Shown piece by piece: positions 43,512-51,683 of a stretch of DNA of 64,000 nucleotides (within the stretch, counting starts at the first letter, position 1; every line of letters begins with the position of its first letter). This stretch comes from SHLQ01 sp033344795 (GTDB lineage: Bacteria; Actinomycetota; Acidimicrobiia; Acidimicrobiales; SHLQ01). A program made the position numbers and the translations under genes. The stretch spans positions 310,001-374,000 of the forward strand of contig JAWPMS010000001.1 of assembly GCA_033344795.1 (NCBI GenBank), written 5' to 3'. The notes beneath the pieces are model-generated. The model was not told where the DNA came from and made no database searches. It saw only the letters and a list, made by a program, of their open reading frames with translations.

Positions 43512-44756
43512 ATGGCAACCGCAGAACAAGCAGCACACCTCCTGCGTCGGACCGGATTCGGCATCCGACCAAACGATGTCGCCGCCCTCGCAGGCACCGA
43601 CATCCACGACCTCATCGAGGAACGAATCGCCGATCAGGGTTGGTTCCAATCGGTCGAGGACGCAGAGGGGCGCGAATTCGACGACGAGACCGAATGGGAT
43701 CTCCTCCCCCGCGAATGGATGGAACGGATGATGTCACCCGACGCTGGGCTGCACGAGCGGATGGTGTGGTTCTGGCACAGCCACTTCACCACGAATCGGC
43801 AAGAAACGACCCACCTCTTGATGTGGCGGCAGCACCAGACCATGCGGCGCCATGCGCTCGGCAATGTGAAAGAGCTCGCCCGCGAGCTGCTCGTCGATGG
43901 GGCCATGCTGCACTTCCTCGACGGCGACGGCTCGCTTGGAGAGGCACCAAATGAAAACCTGAGCCGCGAGTTCCTCGAGCTGTTCATGCTCGGACGAAAC
44001 GCTGGCTACACCGAAGACGACGTTCGTGCCGGCGCTCGCATCTTGTCTGGCTGGTGGGTCGACTGGGAGACCGGCGAGGTGCACTTCGAACCAGAACAGC
44101 ACTACGACCGTCCGGTCACGTTTCTCGGAGATCGAAAGCGCTGGCAGCTCGATTCCTACATAGATGCCGTGATGGCGATGCCATCGTGTGCCGGACACAT
44201 CGCCGGGAAGCTCCACGATCACCTGGTCTCCACTCCGTTGTCCGCCGAACGACGAGAAGAACTCGGAGAGGTTTTGCGCTCGAGCGATTGGGAGATCCGC
44301 CCGCTCCTCAGCGAGCTGTTGCACCACCCTGATTTCACCGAAGCGCGCGGTCGGCGAACCCGCCAACCCGTCGAATGGGTGGCCGCCGCGGCAGCCGCAT
44401 ACGACCTCACGACGGTCAACGAAGACGGCTTCGACTTCTGGCAGGTGCAACAGACCGGTCAGATCCCCTTCGAACCGCCAAACGTCGCTGGGTGGCCCGA
44501 CGACGACCGCTGGAGCTCGGCGACGCAGGTCATGGCGAGAGCCAATTCTTTTCTCAACTGGGAGGTCCCCAACCGAGTGATCAACTCGGTCGATCCCACA
44601 CCGCTCGCGGTACTCGCGTACTGCGGCATCTTCGACCCCTCCGAGACGACGGTCGATGCCCTGCAACGGGCACTCGACGCGCAAGGTGAATACGACCGCG
44701 GTGTCGATCTGCTCCTTGCCATGTCTGTGCTCTCTCCCGAATTCGCGACCCTCTAG
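43512..44756 (+). CDS. DUF1800 family protein
   Basis: A 414-residue protein of the DUF1800 family, recognised by LLRRTGFGIRPNDV near the start, RMVWFWHSHFTTN, ENLSREFLELFMLGRNAGYTED-type sequence in the middle, and a PPNVAGWPDDDRW motif near the end. DUF1800 and DUF1501 genes nearly always occur together, mostly in marine bacteria, and are thought to handle secreted or surface material, with unknown chemistry. It is 9 bp upstream of the DUF1501 gene. The duplicated operator region lies directly before it. Confidence 0.92.
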   Translation: MATAEQAAHLLRRTGFGIRPNDVAALAGTDIHDLIEERIADQGWFQSVEDAEGREFDDETEWDLLPREWMERMMSPDAGLHERMVWFWHSHFTTNRQETTHLLMWRQHQTMRRHALGNVKELARELLVDGAMLHFLDGDGSLGEAPNENLSREFLELFMLGRNAGYTEDDVRAGARILSGWWVDWETGEVHFEPEQHYDRPVTFLGDRKRWQLDSYIDAVMAMPSCAGHIAGKLHDHLVSTPLSAERREELGEVLRSSDWEIRPLLSELLHHPDFTEARGRRTRQPVEWVAAAAAAYDLTTVNEDGFDFWQVQQTGQIPFEPPNVAGWPDDDRWSSATQVMARANSFLNWEVPNRVINSVDPTPLAVLAYCGIFDPSETTVDALQRALDAQGEYDRGVDLLLAMSVLSPEFATL

Positions 44757-44764
44757 GACTCCTC

Positions 44765-46165
44765 ATGACCGATCACACCCCATCCTGGTATCCATCGAAC
44801 ACCCCGGACGACAGCAGTTCACAAGAGTCCCCTCCGTCGACCGCTCTCGCCCCCCTCGAAGATCCGATGCACCCACCGGCACGCCCATCTCGCCGAAAGT
44901 TCCTCGGCTTCGCAGCCGCCGGCGTGGCCACGGTCGGCGGGGCGTCTTTCGCGCTCAATCCGAACGGCGACGCGCTTTCACTTCCTGGCACTCTGCCGGG
45001 TGTTTCTTCCGACGCGCCTTCCAACGAGTCGCCAACGACTACTCGGCCCCTTGTCGCAAGCGAAGACGTCGCGGGCCGGACGCTCGTCGTCATCGAGCTC
45101 CAGGGAGGCAATGACGGCCTCGCGACGCTCGTACCACGCAACTCAGGAGTGCTCTACGACCGCCGCGAAGGCGTGCACATCCCCGATGAAGAACTGCTCG
45201 ACTTCACCGACGAGTACGGATGGAATCCAAGCTTGGCTGGCCTGAGTAATCACGGCATCGCTGCGTTGGTCGGACTCGGCACGACGAACAACCCCGATGG
45301 CAGCCACTTCGAGATGGAGAAACGGTGGTGGGCCGGCAGGTCGTCGGGAGCGGACCTTCCTGCGACCGGATTCTTCGGACGGCTCTGCGACCAGCTCGTG
45401 ACGGATCAGCCGGTCACCGGGGTCGCCCTTGGTTCCGGGCCGAGCCCGTCGCTTCGCAGCGACAAGGCCGTAACCGTTGGGCTGGCCGACCCTGAATCCG
45501 GCTGGTTCCTGCGCAACGAGGATCTGTGGTTTCAGAACTTGCGACGAGGAATGGCGGCGATGTCCCCCGACGACGGATCAGGCGGTGGCCCGCTCGCTAG
45601 TGCCCGGAACGGCCTGTCGGACACGCTTGCCTTCGCCGACGTGTTGAACGAGATCGACAACGAACGCATACGAGACGCCTACCCGAACGGAGACCTCGCG
45701 TTCACCCTGGGAGTTGCCGCAGAACTGATCCGACAAGACGCCGGGCTTCGAGTCCTTCATCTGAGCCACGGCGGCTTCGACACACATTCGGATCAACGTG
45801 GCTCACACAACTACTTGCTCGCGCAACTCGGCGACGCCATGGGCGCATTTCTCAGCGACCTCGGATCGCTCGGACTGGCCGAATCAACCTTGGTGTGCAC
45901 GACCAGCGAATTCGGTCGACGTGTTGCGGACAATCGTGGCGGCACCGACCACGGTGCTGCTGGCATGGCGATGCTCGCCGGTCCGGTCGCGGCCGGAGTC
46001 CACGGAGAGTCGCCATCACTCACCCGCCTCGATGATGACAACCTGATCGCGACCGTCGACTTCGAGGAGTACTACGCGACGATCGCAGAGAAGTGGTTCG
46101 GCATCCCGTCGAGCGAGGTTCTCGAATCGGCCCCGGCCCCCATCGACGGCCTGATCACGGCCTGA
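44765..46165 (+). CDS. DUF1501 family protein, Tat-exported
   Basis: A 466-residue protein with a twin-arginine signal (SRRKFLGFAAAGVATVGG, Arg pair near residue 43) behind an unusually long polar N-terminal region of about 40 residues. The DUF1501 core shows VVIELQGGNDGLATLVPR, SHFEMEKRWWAG, LSHGGFDTHSDQ and TTSEFGRRVADN with GTDHGAAG, resembling the alkaline-phosphatase/sulfatase superfamily metal layout. Tat export fits a folded, metal-containing product. It pairs with the DUF1800 gene. Confidence 0.93.
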   Translation: MTDHTPSWYPSNTPDDSSSQESPPSTALAPLEDPMHPPARPSRRKFLGFAAAGVATVGGASFALNPNGDALSLPGTLPGVSSDAPSNESPTTTRPLVASEDVAGRTLVVIELQGGNDGLATLVPRNSGVLYDRREGVHIPDEELLDFTDEYGWNPSLAGLSNHGIAALVGLGTTNNPDGSHFEMEKRWWAGRSSGADLPATGFFGRLCDQLVTDQPVTGVALGSGPSPSLRSDKAVTVGLADPESGWFLRNEDLWFQNLRRGMAAMSPDDGSGGGPLASARNGLSDTLAFADVLNEIDNERIRDAYPNGDLAFTLGVAAELIRQDAGLRVLHLSHGGFDTHSDQRGSHNYLLAQLGDAMGAFLSDLGSLGLAESTLVCTTSEFGRRVADNRGGTDHGAAGMAMLAGPVAAGVHGESPSLTRLDDDNLIATVDFEEYYATIAEKWFGIPSSEVLESAPAPIDGLITA

Positions 46166-46196
46166 CCGCCCGCCTGAGTTCCGGGCTCCCGCTCCG

Positions 46197-46265
46197 GGGG
46201 CACCGACTCGACGCCACGCTGACCCCCACCCGCCAGCTGTGTCGGTCAAACTGAGTCGGTGCCCC
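46197..46265. repeat. 13-bp inverted repeat around the M1 peptidase start
   Basis: GGGGCACCGACTC (46197-46209) and its exact complement (46253-46265) are separated by 43 bp. The right arm includes the probable GTG start codon at 46259. It could be a translational control structure or a dispersed repeat. Confidence 0.6.
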
Positions 46266-47869
46266 TGTCTCACGCGTCACCTGGAACTCGAGGGCGCAAC
46301 CGTGCATTTAGCGCGTGCCTCATCTGCTTGACGATGTTCGCCGCCACGTGTTCGTCCGGGGTCACGGCGCCTGGTGCGGAGACCGGCGAGGCATTCGGTG
46401 CACAAGCTGCGACGGCGGCCGGTGCGTCGAGCACCGAATCGCCGGCCGAGGCCGCGACCACGACGGCAACCCCATCGACGACCACGACCGCGAGCACAAC
46501 AACGACGACCACCACTCCCCCTGAGCCCACGATCGCCCTCGTACAGAACCGCGGCGGCGAGTCGAGCGGAGACCCGTACTACCCCGAGGTCGGAAACACC
46601 GGTTACGACGTGGCGTCCTACGACCTCGATCTCACGATCGACGTCGCTGGCATCGACACCCTCTCGGGCATCGCCAACATCGAGCTGCGAACGCAGGCAC
46701 CACTGGACCGGCTGTCGTTCGATCTCGTCGGGCTCAATGTCGAAAGCACCGCGATCGACGGGGTGGCGGCCACCCACGAACAGACTGCGGACAAACTGCG
46801 GGTCTTTCCGGCAAACACGCTCGCTCCCAACGAAACGTTCACCGTCACCGTGACATACGGAGGCGAGCCCATCGACACCAACTCGCTCACTCGCATCGGA
46901 GTCATCGGCTGGTACGACCTCGGCAGCACGACGAGCGTGACGATCGGGGAACCTGTCGGAGCGAGAACCTGGTACCCGGTCAATGACCACCCGAGCGACA
47001 AGGCGACGTACTCGATCACCGTCGACGTCGCCGAACCACTGGTCGGCGTCTCCAACGGCGAGCTCGTCGAGGACACGACGGCGAATGGTCGGCGCCGCAC
47101 CACCTGGGAGATGCGACAACCGATGGCTTCGTACCTCGCAACAGTGTCGGTGGGTGACTACGCGCTCATCTCGTCCGAGCCCGCTGCAACAACAGCGGTG
47201 CCCGTCGAGGATGCCATCCCGACACGATTGGTCGACATCTTCGATGGCGACTTCGAGCAGACCGACGAGATGCTCGACGTCTTCGCAGAACTCTTCGGGC
47301 CGTATCCGTTCGACGAATATGGCGTTCTCGTGATCGACGGGGAATTCAGTTTTGCACTCGAAACCCAAGGGCGAAGCCTGTTCAGTGCTGCCTTTGTTGA
47401 CGGTGACGGTTCCATCGAACGGATCGTCGCGCATGAGCTCGCTCACCAATGGTTCGGCAATCACGTGAGTCCGGCGACCTGGCGTGACATCTGGCTCAAC
47501 GAGGGATTCGCCACGTATGCCGAGGATCTCTGGATCGAGTTCGGTCGCGGCGGCGACCTTGCCCAGCTCGAAGCACGATTGCTCGAACGTGCGACGGCAT
47601 CACCTTCGCCGGCTCCTGGCGATCCGGGGGCCGCGGGCCTGTTCGACGGCAGCGTCTATCGAAGAGGCGGACTCACGCTCCACGCCCTGCGCCTGAGAGT
47701 GGGCGACGCGGAATTCTTCGACATCCTGCAGACCTGGTTGGTTCGCTTCGGAGGCGGTGCGGCTTCGACACGCGACTTCATCGAACTGAGCGAAGAACTC
47801 TCGGGCGACGATCTCACCGACTTTTTCGCCGGCTGGCTGGGCGACGGCGCTTTGCCCCCTTTGCGATGA
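46259..47869 (+). CDS. M1-family zinc metallopeptidase, probable lipoprotein
   Basis: A 536-residue aminopeptidase-like enzyme. The N-terminus has a basic region, hydrophobic core and a possible lipobox (FAATC, near residue 31), then a Thr-rich linker and an M1 beta-domain. The zinc site is HELAHQWFGNH with the third ligand Glu in WLNEGFATYAEDLW; the usual GAMEN loop is replaced by FALETQ, as in short bacterial M1 members. It lacks the large C-terminal domain of PepN. The start is GTG 46259, with ATG 46334 the alternative, but that would remove the signal peptide's charged part. Confidence 0.9.
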   Translation: MPLSHASPGTRGRNRAFSACLICLTMFAATCSSGVTAPGAETGEAFGAQAATAAGASSTESPAEAATTTATPSTTTTASTTTTTTTPPEPTIALVQNRGGESSGDPYYPEVGNTGYDVASYDLDLTIDVAGIDTLSGIANIELRTQAPLDRLSFDLVGLNVESTAIDGVAATHEQTADKLRVFPANTLAPNETFTVTVTYGGEPIDTNSLTRIGVIGWYDLGSTTSVTIGEPVGARTWYPVNDHPSDKATYSITVDVAEPLVGVSNGELVEDTTANGRRRTTWEMRQPMASYLATVSVGDYALISSEPAATTAVPVEDAIPTRLVDIFDGDFEQTDEMLDVFAELFGPYPFDEYGVLVIDGEFSFALETQGRSLFSAAFVDGDGSIERIVAHELAHQWFGNHVSPATWRDIWLNEGFATYAEDLWIEFGRGGDLAQLEARLLERATASPSPAPGDPGAAGLFDGSVYRRGGLTLHALRLRVGDAEFFDILQTWLVRFGGGAASTRDFIELSEELSGDDLTDFFAGWLGDGALPPLR

Positions 47870-47873
47870 GCGC

Positions 47874-48413
47874 CTAGTCCATCAGCATGGGTCGAGGCGG
47901 CCACAGACGTTCGAGCGCGACCAAGAAGATCAATCCCATCATCACGCCCAGCGAGTTCGCGCTGATGTCCTCAGCCTCCAGCTCACGACTCGTGGTGAGG
48001 AACTTCTGCAGGAACTCGATGGCGATAGACGCTCCGAATACACCAACCGCCAGATCACCAAGGTCTCGGCGGCTTCGAAAGAGCATGCCGACGAACACCA
48101 TGACGAGGCTCCACCCGAGCAGGTGCGCAACCTCATCGGCCTTCCACGGAAGGTCGCTACGACTCACCAGATCTGCGTCGAGGCTTTCCTCCACGCCACG
48201 CACGACAATGCGCGCCCCATCGGCCGCCTCCCCGACGGCGGAGAAGCCACGAGACGAGAGGCTGAGCCAGAGGACCACCATGACCACGAAGGCCAGGGCC
48301 AGCACGCCTAGCGTGGCGACGAGGCGACTTCGACCGATCGGCTCGCCCGCCATCCGACGTTGCCGTCTCGTCGTGTTTGCTGGGCTTGGGCGATCCAGGG
48401 TCTTGCGTGCCAT
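47874..48413 (-). CDS. VanZ-family membrane protein
   Basis: A protein of about 179 residues with a basic N-terminus, a first membrane helix, an outside loop of about 45 residues, then three helices that contain VanZ marks: KADEVAHLLGWSLV, ASIAIEFLQKF and a SRELEAEDISANSLGVMMG-type segment. VanZ-like proteins are linked to resistance against cell-wall antibiotics in some hosts, but the function is generally unknown. ATG 48413 is preferred; 48440 and 48353 are possible. Confidence 0.75.
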   Translation of the reverse strand: MARKTLDRPSPANTTRRQRRMAGEPIGRSRLVATLGVLALAFVVMVVLWLSLSSRGFSAVGEAADGARIVVRGVEESLDADLVSRSDLPWKADEVAHLLGWSLVMVFVGMLFRSRRDLGDLAVGVFGASIAIEFLQKFLTTSRELEAEDISANSLGVMMGLIFLVALERLWPPRPMLMD

Positions 48414-48569
48414 CGGGCCAACGTACAGCGCACCCAGCAATCGCAGCGTTCAGCCGTTGGTCACAGACCGCTCGCCAGGTTGATCACCCTTGGTGGGGGG
48501 AGCTCCCCATTTCGGTCACGCAGAAAGAGCGCAACAGTACTGACATGCAGAAGACGTAATTAATTGCAT

Positions 48570-48596
48570 CTCTTACCCGATTCTGAAGCGTAAGAG
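48570..48596. promoter_or_regulatory. Inverted repeat in the AT-rich leader of the small acidic protein gene
   Basis: CTCTTAC and GTAAGAG arms are 13 bp apart, next to an AT-rich segment (TAATTAATTGCAT) that may hold a promoter. It is a candidate operator or leader structure, and nothing else recognised occupies the 281 bp between VanZ and the small gene. Confidence 0.35.
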
Positions 48597-48694
48597 GAAT
48601 GAATCGAACGGCCCAGTCGTTCTTAGTAGTAACTCCACAAAAACAGTGCAATCGAAAACCGACGAACACCGAGTGGGAGAGGAAAACAAAAGCT

Positions 48695-48940
48695 ATGGCT
48701 ACAACCGAAATTCCCGAGTTCACGAACGATCTGATCGATCTGACGAATGAACGTGTCGACAACCTCGCTGCGCTGATCACCGTGACGGCAGAGCAGCTCG
48801 ACGACCGAGTCGCTGCGGGCGAAGCGCTCGAAGCAGGAGCGCACCGCACAGCCGAGCTCATCGAGCTCGTGTTCGGCAGCTCCACCCCGTCGGTCGAGAA
48901 CTATCTCGCCGCACACGACCAAGAACTTCAGGCCGCATAA
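48695..48940 (+). CDS. Small acidic helical protein
   Basis: An 81-residue protein without cysteine or membrane segments, predicted almost entirely helical (ERVDNLAALITVTAEQLDDR, then EAGAHRTAELIELVFG). A GGGAGAGG site lies about 12 bp before ATG 48695; an upstream ATG at 48599 falls in AT-rich, non-coding-looking sequence. Followed by a strong terminator, it is a single-gene transcript and may be highly expressed. No family recognised. Confidence 0.7.
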   Translation: MATTEIPEFTNDLIDLTNERVDNLAALITVTAEQLDDRVAAGEALEAGAHRTAELIELVFGSSTPSVENYLAAHDQELQAA

Positions 48941-49004
48941 GGCCAAACAAGCTCCCTCCAAAGCACGGACGTTCGGACTCCCCCTTCCGAGCGTCAAAGA
49001 CACA

Positions 49005-49048
49005 GACCGGGCCCGGACCCCCCTCCTCGGGCTCGGTCTTTGTCGTTT
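49005..49048 (+). terminator. Terminator after the small acidic protein gene
   Basis: GACCGGGCCCG (49005-49015) pairs with CGGGCTCGGTC (49028-49038) with one G-T position, and is followed by TTTGTCGTTTT. Confidence 0.75.
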
Positions 49049-49143
49049 TCACATCCCATCGCGGTCGATGCCACCGGTCCTGAGGTCTACCCCGCTACGG
49101 TCAGGCACACCGTGTGTTGGTCTCACCCAGCGTGGACTAACAT

Positions 49144-49159
49144 ACGAACACTTGTTCGT
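49144..49159. promoter_or_regulatory. LexA-like SOS box upstream of the topoisomerase genes
   Basis: The perfect palindrome ACGAACA-CT-TGTTCGT contains CGAAC-N4-GTTCG, which fits the actinobacterial/Gram-positive LexA box pattern at all outer positions. It lies 16 bp before the subunit A start codon, so a bound repressor would block transcription or initiation. No lexA gene is in the window. Confidence 0.55.
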
Positions 49160-49174
49160 TATGGAGTTACACAT

Positions 49175-51616
49175 ATGGCCGACCAACCTGGTCTCTTCAG
49201 CAACAATTTCGCAGCCGAGGTGATCGACACCCCGGTCGCCGACGAGATGAGCGAGAGTTTCCTCGCATACTCACTGTCGGTGATCACCGCTCGGGCGATC
49301 CCCGACGTGCGCGACGGATTGAAGCCCGTGCAACGTCGAATTCTGTATTCGATGTTGCAGCAGGGCATTCGACCCGATGCCGACTTCCGCAAATGCGCGG
49401 GCGTCGTCGGCGACACGATGGGCAAATTTCACCCGCACGGCGATTCAGCGATCTACGAGACGCTCGTCCGCATGGGCCAGGACTTCACACGAGGCCTCAC
49501 GTTCATCACCCCGCAGGGCAACTTCGGCACGCTCGATGACCCGCCTGCGGCGTACCGATACACCGAGTGCAAACTGTCACCGGCCGCCATGGACATGGTC
49601 AGTGAGATCGACGAGGAGACCGTCGACTTCTCACCCACGTTTGATGGCCTGCGAGAAGAACCGACGGTGCTCCCGGCACTGATTCCGAATCTCTTGGTCA
49701 ATGGCACGACGGGAATCGCCGTCGGCATGGCCACCAACATGCCGACGCACAACCTGCGGGAGGTCTACGCCGCGATCGAGTTGGTCATGAAGAAGCGCCG
49801 GCCGAAGCCAACCGTCGACGAGCTCATGGAGGTGCTGCCCGGTCCGGATTTCCCAAGCGGCGGAATTCTGGTCGACGACGGCCTCCGAGAGGCATACGAA
49901 ACTGGCCGAGGCACGGTGCGCATTCGGGCCAAAGCCGAAACGATCAAGCTCACGCGAAGCCGCGAAGCCCTGGTCATCACCGAGCTGCCATACATGGTCG
50001 GGCCCGAGAAGGTCATCACCAAGATCAACGAGCTCGCCTCTGTCGGAAAGCTCCCCGGCGTCGATGAACGTGAAGGGGCAAAGAACCTCTCCGACAAGAC
50101 GTCGGGGCTGCGAATCCAGATCGACCTTCGCCCAGGAGCGAGCGCGAAGGCGGTGCTCGCCAACCTGTACCGGATGACACCACTCGAAGAGACCTTCGGC
50201 ATCAACAACGTGGTCTTGGTCGATGGCGTACCGACAACGCTCGGCCTCTGGGACCTGTGCAACTACTACGTCTCCCACCGCCTCGAAGTCATCGTCCGAC
50301 GGACCGAGTATCGGCTCACCAAATGGGAAGCCCGCCTGCACATCGTGGCCGGCATCCTCATTGCGCTCGACAACATCGACCGAGTGATCGAGATCATCCG
50401 GTCGAGCCAGGACGGACCCGAGGCCGAATCGCAGCTCATGGCCGAGCTCGACCTGAGCCAGATCCAAGCCAAACACATCCTCGACATGCCCCTCCGTCGA
50501 CTGACCGCACTCGAGGTGCAAAAGCTCGAGGCCGAAGCGCATGAACTCGAGGCAAGAATTCTCGATGCTCAAAAGCTGCTGGCTTCCGAACAGCGTCAAC
50601 GCACCGTCGTCCTGAACGAGCTGGGGAAAGCCGTCGAGGAGTACGGTGTCGATCGCCGAACGATCATCGCGTCGGAGGATGAATTCGCCGCCATCGACCT
50701 CAGCAGCCTCGAAAGCGGCGGCGATGACGAGATTCCCGACACGCCATGCGTCGTTACCCTGTCGACGAGCGGATTCGTCGGCCGCGCGCCAACCGAGGGT
50801 GCCAAACGAGCCACACCTGGCCGACACGACGTCATTGTTGCCTCACGAATAGGATCGACTCGCGCACCCGTGTTCGCGGTCACCAATGAAGGTGTGGCCC
50901 GCATGGCGCTCGGCCTCGAATTGAACGAGGTTGGCGGGCGTTCGCGTGGCACCGAAACCCGAAAGGCCTTTGGCACGAACAAGGGCGAAGAGGTACTCAC
51001 CATCGTCACCCCGACCACCGAGACGTCTGAGAACCTCGTGCTCGTCACCGAGAACGGCGTGGCCAAACAACTCTCCGCCGAAGAGGTCGCTGGCACCCGT
51101 CCCGGTCAGTCCCTCATCAATCTCAAACCACAGGACAGCCTCGTTGCGGCGTTCACCGCTGCTCCCGGCGCGGACATCGTGATCGTGGCGAGCGACGGCC
51201 AAGTGCTTCGCACGGCGGTCGACGGCATCAGCGTGCAAGGGCGCAACGCAGCCGGGGTTGCGGGAATGAAGCTGAAAGACGGCGCCAAGGTCATCGGTGC
51301 GGGTGCGGTCATCGGTGACGAGCTCGTGCTCACGGTGACCGACCGTGCAACGGCCAAACTGACGCCAACCTCAGAATTCGAGAGCAAGGGCCGCGGAGGT
51401 TCTGGAGTCCGGGTCACTCGCTTCACGAATGAGAAGGCGCTGACATATGCCCACGTAGGCAGTGTCGAGGACCTCCTCGCGGTCGTTGGGTCTGACGAAG
51501 ACGGCAGCAAACCCGCCCCCGACCCGATCCCTGTCACCCTCGAGGCAACCAAACGTGACCTGGTGAGCTCGGTTACCGACGCTCCGATCCTGGTCGTCGG
51601 CGTCGCCCGCTGGTAG
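49175..51616 (+). CDS. Type IIA DNA topoisomerase subunit A (ParC/topoisomerase IV-like)
   Basis: An 813-residue subunit with GGAG 8 bp before ATG 49175. The breakage-reunion domain shows DVRDGLKPVQRRILY, the quinolone-region FHPHGDSAIYETLVRM (Ser kept, Glu at the ParC-type position) and catalytic Tyr in AAYRYTECKLSP (about 127). The C-terminal domain (about 500-800) is a beta-pinwheel without an intact GyrA box (QRRGGKG type), which predicts decatenation rather than supercoiling. The gene order A then B, 67 bp apart, differs from the usual gyrB-gyrA order near dnaA, so it is probably a second type IIA enzyme. It could still be annotated gyrA. Confidence 0.9.
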   Translation: MADQPGLFSNNFAAEVIDTPVADEMSESFLAYSLSVITARAIPDVRDGLKPVQRRILYSMLQQGIRPDADFRKCAGVVGDTMGKFHPHGDSAIYETLVRMGQDFTRGLTFITPQGNFGTLDDPPAAYRYTECKLSPAAMDMVSEIDEETVDFSPTFDGLREEPTVLPALIPNLLVNGTTGIAVGMATNMPTHNLREVYAAIELVMKKRRPKPTVDELMEVLPGPDFPSGGILVDDGLREAYETGRGTVRIRAKAETIKLTRSREALVITELPYMVGPEKVITKINELASVGKLPGVDEREGAKNLSDKTSGLRIQIDLRPGASAKAVLANLYRMTPLEETFGINNVVLVDGVPTTLGLWDLCNYYVSHRLEVIVRRTEYRLTKWEARLHIVAGILIALDNIDRVIEIIRSSQDGPEAESQLMAELDLSQIQAKHILDMPLRRLTALEVQKLEAEAHELEARILDAQKLLASEQRQRTVVLNELGKAVEEYGVDRRTIIASEDEFAAIDLSSLESGGDDEIPDTPCVVTLSTSGFVGRAPTEGAKRATPGRHDVIVASRIGSTRAPVFAVTNEGVARMALGLELNEVGGRSRGTETRKAFGTNKGEEVLTIVTPTTETSENLVLVTENGVAKQLSAEEVAGTRPGQSLINLKPQDSLVAAFTAAPGADIVIVASDGQVLRTAVDGISVQGRNAAGVAGMKLKDGAKVIGAGAVIGDELVLTVTDRATAKLTPTSEFESKGRGGSGVRVTRFTNEKALTYAHVGSVEDLLAVVGSDEDGSKPAPDPIPVTLEATKRDLVSSVTDAPILVVGVARW

Positions 51617-51683
51617 CCCCGCCGCTCGCTCTGCGCGCCGGGCGGCCCCAAACATCGACTCCCTCTAGAATCAAGAAGAACTC

